A stretch of DNA of 64,000 bases from Pseudomonadota bacterium (lineage in GTDB: Bacteria; Pseudomonadota; Alphaproteobacteria; Rhizobiales; Hyphomicrobiaceae), in assembly GCA_018242215.1 (NCBI GenBank), contig JAFECG010000021.1, forward strand, positions 183,112 to 247,111, written 5' to 3'. The translations under genes were made by a program, and so were the position numbers. The notes below the pieces were generated by a model. That model saw nothing but the letters and a program-made list of their open reading frames with translations, was not told the DNA's origin and ran no database searches. Shown piece after piece: positions 17,581-26,293 of this stretch. Positions within the stretch are counted from its first letter, which is position 1. The number at the start of each line of letters is the position of its first letter.

Positions 17581-17739
17581 ATGAATGACATTGAACAGAC
17601 TACGGACGCCATAACCCCGGCGCTGTCCGAACGCGAGAAACAGCTTCAAGAAAAGCTCGGCTCCCGGCTGTTGCTAATCTGGCTATTAGGGCTGGTTGTG
17701 TTCGTTCAACTGCTAATGATCGTTCACTTGGCGAAGTGA
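17581..17739 (+). CDS. Small single-span membrane protein (52 aa)
   Basis: The ATG at 17581 opens a 52-codon frame. It has a polar, charged N-terminal half (EREKQLQEKLGSR, a short helix) and one hydrophobic helix LLLIWLLGLVVFVQLLMIV at residues 30-48. The composition is what small inner-membrane proteins show, and the frame is well above chance hydrophobicity. The ribosome site is weak. It is the last gene-like item before the first att-like site (17904). Confidence 0.45.
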   Translation: MNDIEQTTDAITPALSEREKQLQEKLGSRLLLIWLLGLVVFVQLLMIVHLAK

Positions 17740-17903
17740 GAATTCCTCCAAGCAGCACCAAGAGGTGTATAGGCTGGGCGACCAATAATTGCCCGGCCTA
17801 GACGCCAGTACGTTTCGCGCCGCCGGTACCCGGTTGGTACCCAGCGCGGCGTTCCGAGCTAATTCGCTGGAGGCCTTTTCTGGCAATTAGCAAGTAAATC
17901 AAT

Positions 17904-17916
17904 TGGTTGCGGGGGC
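17904..17916 (-). repeat. att-like site 1: 13-bp tRNA-fMet 3'-end copy, left end of island A
   Basis: TGGTTGCGGGGGC is the complement of the 3' end of initiator tRNA including CCA (GCCCCCGCAACCA). The same 13 bp recur at 24842, 48514 and 63974. Here the match to tRNA stops after the following T (CTCGCAGC instead of CTGGATTT). I read it as the outermost left junction of a set of islands inserted at the tRNA gene beyond the right edge. Confidence 0.6.
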
Positions 17917-18019
17917 TCGCAGCAATCATCATCCCCCATTGAATTCTTGCCATCCCAGCTAGTTCCTGCCTCAAGCGAATTTGGTGAATTTACCATCCAC
18001 GTTTCTGCGGGAGGCGAGG

Positions 18020-18223
18020 ATGAATAGGCCGGTGACTATTGACGTCTTCTTCAACGTTCGGCGGTCCCGCGCAACGGTAACTCTTGTATGGCCTGGGCGG
18101 GTCTTTGTGGCTGAGGTCTCGAAGCGCCGTGCTGAGGTGCTTCAGAGTTGCCTAGCCCTCCAGCAAAACTCGCGTGGACGAGCGCGCGTCTTGGATGACT
18201 TCATTGCGGAGTGGCGTGCATGA
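18020..18223 (+). CDS. Small hypothetical protein, paralog of the next gene
   Basis: 67 residues; the ATG at 18020 has GAGGCGAGG directly upstream. The body (VFFNVRRSRATVTLVW ... FVAEVSKRRAEVLQS ... RARVLDDFIAE) lines up with the downstream protein at V-x-V-x2-R-R-x-R, FV-x2-S, A-x2-L, and RVL-x-DF. The stop overlaps the next ATG (ATGA at 18220), so the two are translationally coupled. First gene of island A. I do not recognise the family. Confidence 0.6.
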   Translation: MNRPVTIDVFFNVRRSRATVTLVWPGRVFVAEVSKRRAEVLQSCLALQQNSRGRARVLDDFIAEWRA

Positions 18224-18525
18224 CAAACGTCGTCAGTCTCCAATGCTGCAAGCGGCCCGGTACAAGACCAGTCTACGTCGCTATCCGTCGCCTCCGTAGC
18301 CAATGGGTGCTTCAAGTCCTCGACCGTAGAGGTCTCCGTAGTTTCGTGATCTCGGGCGCGGAAGCGCGAGCACTTGTGAGGGCCTACAAGCAGAACGTGG
18401 GGAGCGAAAATCGCGTCCTTATCGATTTCTTGAACGGCGAAATAGGAGCTGGGTCGGTCGGCCCCCGGGCCAGGGACGAACCACCGTCTAAGCAGATTGA
18501 TGACAACGGGCGATCACGGCGCTGA
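18220..18525 (+). CDS. Small hypothetical protein, tandem paralog of the preceding gene
   Basis: 101 residues starting at the ATG that overlaps the previous stop. The segment PVYVAIRRLRSQWVLQVLDR, then FVISGAEARALV and ENRVLIDFLNGE, follows the same pattern as the 18020-18223 product, with an added 25-residue charged tail. A pair of coupled paralogs of this size could form a heterodimer. No catalytic or DNA-binding motif is evident. Confidence 0.6.
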   Translation: MTNVVSLQCCKRPGTRPVYVAIRRLRSQWVLQVLDRRGLRSFVISGAEARALVRAYKQNVGSENRVLIDFLNGEIGAGSVGPRARDEPPSKQIDDNGRSRR

Positions 18526-18536
18526 AAATAACAACC

Positions 18537-18561
18537 GCCCCAGCGTGAGGCTGGAGCGGTT
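18537..18561 (+). terminator. Hairpin downstream of the small paralog pair
   Basis: CCGCCCCAGC and GCTGGAGCGG form a 9-bp stem with one internal mismatch around the loop GTGAG. Only a weak T tract follows, so it may be a terminator or an RNA-stabilising hairpin. Confidence 0.45.
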
Positions 18562-18661
18562 GAAACCTTCGGACGGGCAAGGCTCGAAGGAAAAAGGGTC
18601 ATCACAGCCTTTTTCTATTTCGATCCGGTACGTCCGTCAATAATTATGACGAGTACGGATC

Positions 18662-19660
18662 ATGTGCGACCCACACACAATTGGACTCAACTCTCCCTCG
18701 AGCGTGACATCCGACGTGACGACTGCGTCACATGTCGGGACGGCAGACGCAGCTCCTTCCATCACGGTGCGAAACCATAAATCGCCCTTAAATTCTGACG
18801 TTTCCAACGCCTCGAGCGCCAGCGCGACAACAGAGACCTATGCTTTCGCGAAGTCACGCTCGTACCAGAAGAGAAAAGAGAAGCTCGCCGTGGACTGCGA
18901 GACTCTGTCGGATGCTGATCTGCGAAAATTGTACCCAGCTGAAGAAACCTGCTGGCATGGAATGCTGCGCAGAGAGAAGGATGGTCTCCGATTTGTAGCC
19001 GCGGAGTTCCGAGATTTCAGGTTCTTCCTCCGTGAGCTTGGTCCCTGCCCGAAGAAGGGCTTCACAGTCGATCGCATCGACAATGACAACAAGACCTACG
19101 GTCCGGGCCTAGTTCGATGGGCCGACAAGAAGACCCAGAACAACAACAAGAGTGATACCAACATCTTCATCGATCCGAAGAGTGAAAAAAAATATACGAC
19201 TGCCTCTCTCATGAAGAAACACAACTGCAGTTCCGCGGTCATTCGAAAGAGAAAGCAGCGACACTGGACGGACGCCGAACAAATCGCCGGAAGGCGGCTC
19301 CTGATATCCGCGCCGACAAAAAAAACAGATCAAGAAGGTTTCTCAAATCTGGTGGAACTCGAGGACACTTGGTTCCATGAACTCGACGCTCACTACGAGG
19401 GTAGAGGCTCCCGCGATCCATTCGTGCCCCCGATCAACGGCAACGATCGGGGTATGCTCAAGGCTATTAGAGAGCGCACACCTCCGGGTCAAACCGCTGC
19501 CGTCATAAGGTATGTCGTGCGTAACTGGGCGTGCTTCGCCAAAGACGTTGAGGGCGCAGCAGGTATGAAGCACACGCCCATCGGCTCGATAAATGGTGTT
19601 TTGCGCAGCCCGAGCCGTATGTACGCAGGTTTTGCTCAGAAGCGAATGACGAATTGTTAA
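18662..19660 (+). CDS. HNH-endonuclease-like protein of a mobile element
   Basis: 332 residues. The N-terminal 60 residues are Ser/Thr-rich and probably disordered; the true start may be later. The centre carries CPKKGFTVDRIDNDNKTYGPGLVRWADKKTQNNNKSDTN (about 122-160). This resembles the HNH-like core seen in phage homing-type nucleases (xxDRIDNxxGYxPGNxRWATxxEQxxN). The His of a canonical HNH is not obvious, because the motif runs VDRIDND, so catalysis is uncertain. The C-terminal 110 residues have no recognised domain. It lies within island A. Confidence 0.6.
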   Translation: MCDPHTIGLNSPSSVTSDVTTASHVGTADAAPSITVRNHKSPLNSDVSNASSASATTETYAFAKSRSYQKRKEKLAVDCETLSDADLRKLYPAEETCWHGMLRREKDGLRFVAAEFRDFRFFLRELGPCPKKGFTVDRIDNDNKTYGPGLVRWADKKTQNNNKSDTNIFIDPKSEKKYTTASLMKKHNCSSAVIRKRKQRHWTDAEQIAGRRLLISAPTKKTDQEGFSNLVELEDTWFHELDAHYEGRGSRDPFVPPINGNDRGMLKAIRERTPPGQTAAVIRYVVRNWACFAKDVEGAAGMKHTPIGSINGVLRSPSRMYAGFAQKRMTNC

Positions 19661-19729
19661 TTCGACACCGTAGAAGAGGAGGATCAGAAGACCGCGGTCG
19701 GCAATCTCCCTGGGCAATGTAGGTTACAA

Positions 19730-20029
19730 ATGAACACGAAAAATCAAGGCATTCCCGACCATGTCTGGGCGGAAGCAACAGCGCAGGAACTGAAGCGCCT
19801 CCGCGGGCCGGATGAATTCGAGCTGGCACTGATTGAGCTGATGCAAGCCCAGAAAAGGGCCGGCATCCCAATGGTGACGAGCATGATGCCAGCTGGTGGC
19901 AACGGCATGATGACCGCCACCATGCTCGTGGACGGCAAGACCGCCAAGTATGACGTTCGCATTACGGATTGGCAGATCGTTGGGCGCGATCCGGACCTCG
20001 CTTCGGACAACGAGCCGGATCAGAAATGA
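19730..20029 (+). CDS. Hypothetical protein (99 aa)
   Basis: Starts at the ATG at 19730. The N-terminal half is helical and charged (DHVWAEATAQELKRLRGPDEFELALIELMQAQKRAG), and the second half is a Gly/Met-rich, beta-like segment (MPAGGNGMMTATMLVDGKTAKYDVRI). Family unknown. It follows the HNH-like gene by 69 bp and may be co-transcribed. Confidence 0.5.
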   Translation: MNTKNQGIPDHVWAEATAQELKRLRGPDEFELALIELMQAQKRAGIPMVTSMMPAGGNGMMTATMLVDGKTAKYDVRITDWQIVGRDPDLASDNEPDQK

Positions 20030-20471
20030 ACCAGCGCGGAGCAAGACCTGCTATCGCTGCTCTGTCCCCGCAGTGTGCAATTAATTGCAATTCGGAGCAC
20101 ACACGCGGGATGTGACCTATATTTTTGCGGCAAACGTTCTTCAGGACATTAGCGCCTAACTTGTTTTACAAAACTAGGTACGAGATGCACTCCGTTGCGA
20201 CCGCCATGGCTGCACGTGAATGCAGGTCGGCGCACGGTCTCCCTGGAGATGTCTTGAAAGCAGTCGACAATCTGACCGTAAGTCGATTGGTGTGGGCTGA
20301 CTGAGAGGCCTGTGGGCGTCCCCACTGAGCCGGCGTCTTACCTCCGATAACATTCATTATCGCGACTAAACAGAACCAGACGCCTTCATGACTTGCTCAA
20401 GTCGGGCTGGTAAGCTCAGGTAGGGAGTCAATAGCTCCACTTAGCGTCAGCACTGAAGATGCAGAGCGTAC
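20030..20471. other. Intergenic region between convergent genes
   Basis: 442 bp. It contains a 39-codon ORF (ATG at 20185) with a protein-like ending (DVLKAVDNLTVSRLVWAD) that may be a fragment of a lost gene. There is also a palindromic AATTAATTGCAATT patch near 20080. Otherwise I see nothing. Confidence 0.35.
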
Positions 20472-22094
20472 CTACGAAGAGGCCTTTTTGCGCCGTCCTC
20501 CACGATTTGAAGGAACTTTTGTGAGAGCTTGGCTGGGTTCGGTCGCCTGCATCAAAGCGGCGGCTAATGACCCCTGTATTCGCTCGGCGACGAACTTTGC
20601 AAACAGAGTAACATCACCGTCCACACTCGCTCGCTCAAGGGCGTGCATATACTGAGGACGGTCTTCAACACGGATGACAATCCAAGGGTATCCGCCGGAC
20701 GCAAGCATGGCGTTCATGACAAAGCGAGCCATACGGCCGTTCCCATCAAAGAAGGGGTGTATGTAGCCGAGCAACCAATGTCCAAGTACGGCTCGCGCGA
20801 AGGGCTCCGCCTCATGCTCTAACAGCTCTAATAACGCGTCCATTGCGTCTGGAACGCTCTCCCAGCGTGCCGGCACGTGTCGCGACCCTCTTATATAAAT
20901 CGGTTGACCCCGAAAACCAGCTAGCGCCGAAGCTTTCAAGTGCCCCACCTGCACAGCTGGCCTGAAAAGCGCCCGGTGCCAACTACGATATGACTCTCGC
21001 AGAAGATGCCCCGGTGCAGCACCGCCGAGAAGCTGCGCCACTGACCCTCTTACGACCTGAAACGCTTCCCAATAGCCTCGCGCAGCTAGTGCGTTGAAGC
21101 TTTCTCGATCTGCTTTGTTGAGGTCGGGGTCCCAATTGCCGGAGCGAACACGCTCAATTAGCTCGGGAGAGACCTTATAGCCCTCGATAGAAAGAGAGTG
21201 GTAAGCGTCGCTTTTATAAATCTCATCTACAAACCGCAGGTATCCAGCTGGGTCAGCAGGCAGTCCCGGAGCTGGCGGAGCCACCTTCATCACATCATCG
21301 CGTGTTGCCTTCCAAATCGCTTGCAGCCTTCCTACCACTGGCGCGGTTCCGGGCTTGAGCACGGATAATGAAACCTGTTCTGAAAAAGGATCAGTTTCGC
21401 GCACAACGTATCCTGCACTTTTCATGGCGGTGCTAATCTCGTCCGACGCTGCAGTTCTACCGATACGGCGAAATGCGCCTGCCAACCGAGAGGCGATGGC
21501 GGAGTGACCGCCATCTAGCATCCGGGCTAGAAGTTCGGAGGTATCGCGGATTGACGAGAGGGCTACTTGAGCTTCCGTTGGATAGCGAAGGAAGAACGAC
21601 TCGGGCACCTTCATCAATGCGGCAGGAACAGAAAATACCCTCAACCCATTTTTTTCAACTATGTCCTTCGGAGCCGGGCGATCGGTCCTTGGTTCCTTCA
21701 GATCGTAAATTGAGGTTCCAAACAATAGCGGTCGGGTATTGTTTGTACCCTTTGCCGCGTAGATGATGACCTGTGTTGGGATAATATTATTCTCGGCGTG
21801 CACCAGAAGAGATTGTTCGGGAGATAGATGCCAAGCGCTGGCAAACCTTCTGTTGCAATAGCGTGAACAAAACTCCCAGAAGGATGCGTACCAAGGAGTG
21901 GTGTCGCCAGGTTCAGCGTCAGGGTTCGTCGCAATTAGCCAGCCAGAGATTACTTGTTGAAGAAAATTGTTTTTAAGCAAACGCTCTCGGTCCGCCCGGC
22001 TGAACTCACCAGACTCAAATACGTGTCGGTCTCCTTGCTGCAGCTCCCTTAGTTTGGAAAGAGACGAAGCTAGCTTTTCGTGAGGTTTTACCAT
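20472..22094 (-). CDS. Fic-domain protein (class II, with inhibitory motif)
   Basis: Predicted to transfer a nucleotide monophosphate (usually AMP) to a protein hydroxyl. The Fic active site HPFFDGNGRMARF is at about residues 446-458 (consensus HxFxDGNGRxxR, complete). An upstream SxxxEG element (SLSIEG, about 300-305) fits the autoinhibitory helix of class II Fic proteins. The N-terminal part, including RYCNRRFASAWHLSPEQSLLVH and a following IIYAAKGTNN, resembles the AbiEi-like N-terminal domain found in some large Fic proteins. The C-terminus is basic (RGGRRKKASS). I start at M (22094). The frame stays open to 22241 through the 24-bp repeats, which would add 49 residues of 8-aa repeats. It may act as a toxin or in host defence. 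Confidence 0.87.
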   Translation of the reverse strand: MVKPHEKLASSLSKLRELQQGDRHVFESGEFSRADRERLLKNNFLQQVISGWLIATNPDAEPGDTTPWYASFWEFCSRYCNRRFASAWHLSPEQSLLVHAENNIIPTQVIIYAAKGTNNTRPLLFGTSIYDLKEPRTDRPAPKDIVEKNGLRVFSVPAALMKVPESFFLRYPTEAQVALSSIRDTSELLARMLDGGHSAIASRLAGAFRRIGRTAASDEISTAMKSAGYVVRETDPFSEQVSLSVLKPGTAPVVGRLQAIWKATRDDVMKVAPPAPGLPADPAGYLRFVDEIYKSDAYHSLSIEGYKVSPELIERVRSGNWDPDLNKADRESFNALAARGYWEAFQVVRGSVAQLLGGAAPGHLLRESYRSWHRALFRPAVQVGHLKASALAGFRGQPIYIRGSRHVPARWESVPDAMDALLELLEHEAEPFARAVLGHWLLGYIHPFFDGNGRMARFVMNAMLASGGYPWIVIRVEDRPQYMHALERASVDGDVTLFAKFVAERIQGSLAAALMQATEPSQALTKVPSNRGGRRKKASS

Positions 22095-22116
22095 TGGTTC
22101 AAGCCTGCGGGGCCAT

Positions 22117-22284
22117 CGCAAGTTTATGATGTTGGGCAAAAACAAGTTTATGATGTTGTGATAACACAAGTCTCTTATGTTGTGACAACACAAGTTTCTT
22201 ATGTTGTGGAAACACAAGTCTCCTATGTTGTAGGATCGCAAGTCTTTTATGTTGTAGAACTATAAGTCTATTATGTTGTGAGCC
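22117..22284. repeat. Seven tandem 24-bp direct repeats upstream of the Fic gene
   Basis: Units start exactly every 24 bp at 22117, 22141, 22165, 22189, 22213, 22237 and 22261, with consensus CACAAGTCTCTTATGTTGTG plus 4 variable bases. Each unit has short inverted arms (CACAA ... TTGTG). Because 24 is a multiple of 3, the array is open in several frames. The position just upstream of the Fic start suggests an iteron-like operator array for an unidentified DNA-binding protein, or an N-terminal peptide repeat if translation starts at 22241. Confidence 0.85.
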
Positions 22285-22588
22285 AAAAAACTAGTCTTCT
22301 CCAGAAATTTCATAATAATTTCAATTGCTTGTAACTTGAGTCAGAGGCTCGCAGGTCGCCTTGGTGTAAACTCCCCTTTCCAATTTTTTCGCTGCTTGTG
22401 CTCAATGACCGTGTGGCGCTTCACCAAAGTTCATACTTCGTGCAGTTCCTTCGGGGGAAAGGCACTTGGTCTTTTGACGTTTCGATCCTGCCTTAACTAC
22501 GTTTGAAACTCGCCCCACACATTAACTGTACTAGCTGCAGCGCTCGCCTACGATTAACGGCCTGAGTGAGTTTACCCGTGAGGCATCG
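22285..22588. other. AT-rich intergenic region
   Basis: 304 bp between the repeat array and the DUF3102 gene, AT-rich in its first 60 bp. It presumably holds the divergent promoters of the Fic and DUF3102 genes. No further repeat or RNA is apparent. Confidence 0.4.
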
Positions 22589-23170
22589 ATGAAGGTTGAG
22601 AAGTCGGACGACGAGCCCTTCAACAAAGCAGCGTCCACGAAGCGCATCAAAAGTCTGGTCTGGCTCGGGCAGGTCAACAGGGTTCAAATCGGGCGGGGGC
22701 TAATAAAGGCCAAAAAGGCTCTCGGCCACGGTGAGTTTAGAGCCTGGGCGTCTAACGAGTTTAGCTTTTCCAAAAATACCGTCAGCAACCTCATGAACCT
22801 TGCCAGGGCGGCGGACGAAGTCGGTGATGATGCTGCCTCTGCGTTGCCTGCGAAGATCGCATACAGCTCCCATAAATCTGCCTCCAAAATACCAGCCGTT
22901 GGGATTTTGAAGTCAGAGACCGCTGCCTTCCTCGCCCCCGCGCAGTCCGCGAACAAGCTTGTACATGAGACGGAAAATGATCGCTGGCTGTATGCGTTCG
23001 ATGCTGCCGAAATCCTCGTCGACACCTTGGGCTCCGAGGTAATGAGCGGCACATTCTCGCAGATGACCAAGCTTGAGTGGTTCCTCGAGTTGTTAGAGGG
23101 CGCGGGACCTCGCAAGTTCGAAGTGGCGCTGAAGAAACTCACGAGCAAAGATGCAAAGGAAGCGGCTTAA
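22589..23170 (+). CDS. DUF3102-like protein next to the serine recombinase
   Basis: 193 residues. The segment GRGLIKAKKALGHGEFRAWASNEFSFSKNTVSNLMNLA (about 36-73) is the DUF3102 signature found in mobile-element proteins that resemble chromosome-partition or replication accessories. The rest is helical. The ATG at 22589 has GAGG 8 nt upstream. The recombinase ATG lies 79 bp after its stop. A function in element transfer or maintenance is inferred from location only. Confidence 0.65.
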   Translation: MKVEKSDDEPFNKAASTKRIKSLVWLGQVNRVQIGRGLIKAKKALGHGEFRAWASNEFSFSKNTVSNLMNLARAADEVGDDAASALPAKIAYSSHKSASKIPAVGILKSETAAFLAPAQSANKLVHETENDRWLYAFDAAEILVDTLGSEVMSGTFSQMTKLEWFLELLEGAGPRKFEVALKKLTSKDAKEAA

Positions 23171-23249
23171 TGGTCTCAGCGTCGGCAAAACGCGGCATCA
23201 ACGCAGAGAAGTCCAAAGGCCTCGCAATCGCCTTGGAGCAACGGGAGCC

Positions 23250-24935
23250 ATGACTAAATCGCGCCGCGCAGCGATCTACGCTAGATTTTCAACCGATAAG
23301 CAAAGCGAGAAGTCGACCGAAGATCAAGCGGCGCTCTGCCGTAATTACGCGCAAAAGAATGGCTTTGAAGTCGTCCGGGTATACGCTGACAAGGCAATAT
23401 CAGGATCAACGCTGATCAATCGCCCGAGAGCGCTGGAACTGATCGCCGATGCCAAGTCAGGCAAGTTTGAAGTTCTGATCATCGAGGCGCTAGACCGCCT
23501 CTCGCGCGACATGGAAGACCTTGCAGGCCTCTATAAGCGCATGACGCATTGGGGCGTCGAGATCAGAGCCGTTCACGAAGGCGTGGCAAACACTATGCTC
23601 GTGGGCCTGAAAGGCACAATGGGTGCTCTCTACCTCAAAGACCTTGCTGACAAGACGCGACGCGGGCTGAGCGGCGTAGTTCGTGACGGCCGACATGCTG
23701 GCGGTAAAGCCTACGGCTACCGGACCGTGTCTGGCAAGCGCGGTGAACTTGAGATCGTCAAGCACGAAGCCGAGATAGTCCGGGAGATTTTCTCTCTATA
23801 CGTCTCGGGGAAGACACCGCGCGAGATTGCGAAGAGCCTCAATGCGCGCGAAGTACTTCCGCCTCGTGGCAGGTACTGGAACGCTTCGACAATCAACGGC
23901 TCCCGTGCCCGCCGCAACGGCATCATCATGAATGACCTATATGCTGGGACAATAGTCTGGAACCGGCAGTCATTTACGAAAGACCCCGATACCGGAAAGC
24001 GCATCTCGCGTCCCAACCCCCAGTCAGAGTGGCAGAGCCGCGAAGCGCCTCACTTGCGGATTGTTCCTGATGGCCTTTGGCAGGGGGCACAAGTGAGTAA
24101 GGCTGCACGCGGTGGCTCTCGCCCCCATACCAAGCGCAAGCACAAATACCTTCTGTCCGGCTTGCTGAAATGCGGCTGCTGTGGCGCTGGCATGACGGTA
24201 CACGACACCCGCAATGGCCGCGTCCGCCTTCGTTGCGCCCGCATGTACGAGGCCGGTGCCTGCGATAACCGAACTGCCTACGACATGCGCATTATTGAAA
24301 AATTAGTGTTCGATGCCTTGCGGCCCAAATTCTCGACCCCTGCGATGATGGCTGACTTCGTGAGCGGGTACAATGAGCGACTGCGACGGCGGAGCGCAGA
24401 TAGTACGTCGCGACGTGCGAAGACCGAACGAGGGCTGGCAGAGGCCAGAGCGTCGATAGAACGCTGGCAAAAGCTCTACGTTGCCGGCCACGCAACTGAT
24501 GCGGAAATGGCGGCCCATGTCCCGAAGTTGCGGGAGCAAGTTGCATGTCTCGAAGCCGAATTGGCGACTATCGAACAGCCGCCCGCGTTCATAGACGTCC
24601 ACCCGCAAGCGATAGCTGCCTATAAGGCTATGCTGGACAATCTACCGGCGCTGCTCGCTCGAGACTCCAACGGGGAACCGTCCAAGAAGCTCCGAGACTT
24701 GATCGGCACGATCATTGTGAAACCCTCGGACGACGAGTTTCCAATGAGACTGGAAATCCGCGGCAATCTTGCCGTTTTAGTTACCGCAGCAAAAATACAA
24801 GGAGTAAGCGTTATGAAGACTTCCCACTTGGGGGATAATGTTGGTTGCGGGGGCCCACAACGGGCAGTATCGGACTTATGCCACCCAGCGCGAACCGGCG
24901 CTTTTCCGCCTATCGGCTTAATTTGCCAGGCTTAG
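23250..24935 (+). CDS. Large serine recombinase (integrase of island A)
   Basis: 561 residues. The N-terminal resolvase domain carries the catalytic Ser (S14 in IYARFSTDKQ) and LDRLSRDMEDL. Then come a recombinase domain (YGYRTVSGKRGE ... YWNASTINGSRARRNGI ... LYAGTIVWNRQ), a zinc ribbon (KCGCCGAGM ... RCARMYEAGACDN), and a coiled coil near 400-455. The ATG at 23250 has GGGAG upstream. It is homologous along its length to the recombinase at 46965-48557. The last 40 residues (after NLAVLVTAAK) differ, because the coding sequence runs across the att-like site at 24842 into the neighbouring island. It would integrate or excise island A. Confidence 0.93.
   Translation: MTKSRRAAIYARFSTDKQSEKSTEDQAALCRNYAQKNGFEVVRVYADKAISGSTLINRPRALELIADAKSGKFEVLIIEALDRLSRDMEDLAGLYKRMTHWGVEIRAVHEGVANTMLVGLKGTMGALYLKDLADKTRRGLSGVVRDGRHAGGKAYGYRTVSGKRGELEIVKHEAEIVREIFSLYVSGKTPREIAKSLNAREVLPPRGRYWNASTINGSRARRNGIIMNDLYAGTIVWNRQSFTKDPDTGKRISRPNPQSEWQSREAPHLRIVPDGLWQGAQVSKAARGGSRPHTKRKHKYLLSGLLKCGCCGAGMTVHDTRNGRVRLRCARMYEAGACDNRTAYDMRIIEKLVFDALRPKFSTPAMMADFVSGYNERLRRRSADSTSRRAKTERGLAEARASIERWQKLYVAGHATDAEMAAHVPKLREQVACLEAELATIEQPPAFIDVHPQAIAAYKAMLDNLPALLARDSNGEPSKKLRDLIGTIIVKPSDDEFPMRLEIRGNLAVLVTAAKIQGVSVMKTSHLGDNVGCGGPQRAVSDLCHPARTGAFPPIGLICQA
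24842..24854 (-). repeat. att-like site 2: junction of islands A and B
   Basis: Second copy of TGGTTGCGGGGGC, inside the 3' end of the first serine recombinase gene. To its left is the recombinase, and to its right the sequence switches to CCACAACGGG, unrelated to tRNA. The position at the C-terminus of a recombinase gene mirrors site 3. Confidence 0.6.
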
Positions 24936-24993
24936 GTCCTTCCATTGGTCAGACTACCCCCGCTTTGAGGTCGGCGCCGAGTGGTGCCGTCGT

Positions 24994-25701
24994 TTAGCTC
25001 GGGGATCTCGCCGACCGGGGCTTTGCATCCTTCTTTGGCGCTCGATAGAGCAGCTGCGACTTGGCTTTAATGTCCACTAGCTCGGATAGATCGTGGATCG
25101 AGATATATGGGTCGCGGTTCTTCAAAAACAGCCTGACTTCATATTCGGCATAAGTGATTTTGCGAAGGAAACTGTTGATGACCTTGCCAGAAGCACGCGC
25201 CCTCGTCTCGCTGTACTCGACCTTTCCGCGCCCAATAATAAGCCTCCACTTAAGGCTCAGGGCAATATCGATGTCTCCGAGATCGGCTACGGTCTTGTCT
25301 AGGTAACTTCCGAACACCCGAGCCTCGTCGACGTACCAGCCGAAATCGTCATTTGCGTTGATCGCTTTTATGCGCTGAATGAAGCGATTCAGCCTTTTGC
25401 CCGCTTCATTTCGACTGATGCGCTTTGCGGCTCGTGCCATCGCAAAGGCATTCCCTGCGATAGTGAGCTGAAAGAATTGGACACGTTCTTTGCGACGTCG
25501 GTCCGACAACTTGGCCTTGGGCACCAGCTCCAGCCAACCGCGCCGTTTTAAATCTCTTATGACCGATTTTGCCTTCGCCGCCGTGATACGAAGTTCTCGG
25601 ATAATATCCTCAACGCGAAAGCTGTCGCCCAAGCGCCGGAGCAGGTTGCGGACGCTTAGGATGGGGACTCCGCGGATCCTTTCTTTCCAATCGACGCGCA
25701 T
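24994..25701 (-). CDS. Winged-helix plus nucleotidyltransferase-like protein
   Basis: 235 residues. The N-terminal 85 residues look like a winged helix (FRVEDIIRELRITAAKAKSVIRDLKRRGWLELV). The centre has VFGSYLDKTVADLGDIDIAL (about 130-150), the GSx(n)DxD pattern of DNA-polymerase-beta-type nucleotidyltransferases (MNT-like). The C-terminal part is charged. This combination occurs in MNT/AbiE-type antitoxin or toxin-related proteins, so a defence or addiction role is possible. I see no HEPN partner adjacent. It is the first gene of island B, running toward the island A boundary. Confidence 0.6.
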   Translation of the reverse strand: MRVDWKERIRGVPILSVRNLLRRLGDSFRVEDIIRELRITAAKAKSVIRDLKRRGWLELVPKAKLSDRRRKERVQFFQLTIAGNAFAMARAAKRISRNEAGKRLNRFIQRIKAINANDDFGWYVDEARVFGSYLDKTVADLGDIDIALSLKWRLIIGRGKVEYSETRARASGKVINSFLRKITYAEYEVRLFLKNRDPYISIHDLSELVDIKAKSQLLYRAPKKDAKPRSARSPS

Positions 25702-25916
25702 GGCCCAAACTCATAAGGGGCCGCAATCATTGTACCGATTGATTGTCGGTCTTTGGACTCACGTGTGTTTACGGTGCGGCGACAGTTGTTGAGCCAACGA
25801 AGAGAGCTGCATTCCTTCGGCTGTTCCTTGTCGCTGAGATCGATGATATCGCGTCACAGATGACGCAACGGCATCGCTACATCGGCTCACTCCCGCAGCG
25901 TCGACATCAGGTCGTC

Positions 25917-26117
25917 CTAGCCATCCCCAGGACGCCTTTTCGATCGGTGCGTTCGACGCCACTTGAACCCGTCATCGATCAGCTGACGTACCTCGTCCGT
26001 CAAATTCCTTCCGCTCGCAGTTGCGGCCCTTTCGATCTCGTCGCGACGTTCCTGACTAAGCCTAACGCCCACCTGCGTTTTGGCCTTTTTTTCGTCGCCC
26101 TTCTTCGGCCGCCCCAT
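25917..26117 (-). CDS. Ribbon-helix-helix (CopG/Arc-like) DNA-binding protein
   Basis: 66 residues beginning MGRPKKGDEKKAK, with a strand (TQVGVRLSQ) and two helices (RRDEIERAATAS, NLTDEVRQLIDDG), the RHH fold. The lysine-rich start is common in this family. It is divergent from the S24-like gene at 26294, with an 18-bp palindrome in the gap, so an autoregulatory pair is likely. Confidence 0.75.
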   Translation of the reverse strand: MGRPKKGDEKKAKTQVGVRLSQERRDEIERAATASGRNLTDEVRQLIDDGFKWRRTHRSKRRPGDG

Positions 26118-26224
26118 CGTTCAAATTCCACGTTTTTTCCCTTCGACGCTGTTCGATACCGCATGCCAAATGTCAACGCATCCGAGCGGCGAGAACAGTT
26201 GAAAACCCATCCGAGCATTTGCAA

Positions 26225-26242
26225 ACGCTAAACGTTTAGCGT
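26225..26242. promoter_or_regulatory. 18-bp perfect palindrome between divergent regulators
   Basis: ACGCTAAACGTTTAGCGT is a perfect palindrome located 107 bp from the RHH start and 51 bp from the S24-like start. It fits an operator for one of the two regulators, which would place both under reciprocal control as in phage immunity switches. Confidence 0.6.
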
Positions 26243-26293
26243 ATCCGAAGACTATCCGTTTTGCTGACTAATTATATGCGAGGAGTTGCGTTC

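Noticed and set aside
22117-22284. CRISPR array
   Set aside because: The 24-bp units are directly abutting with only 4 variable bases; there are no 30-bp-type unique spacers and no cas genes nearby.
25743-26231. Plus-strand frame of 162 codons
   Set aside because: Antisense to the RHH gene, which has a normal fold and start; the plus frame lacks motifs and a ribosome site.
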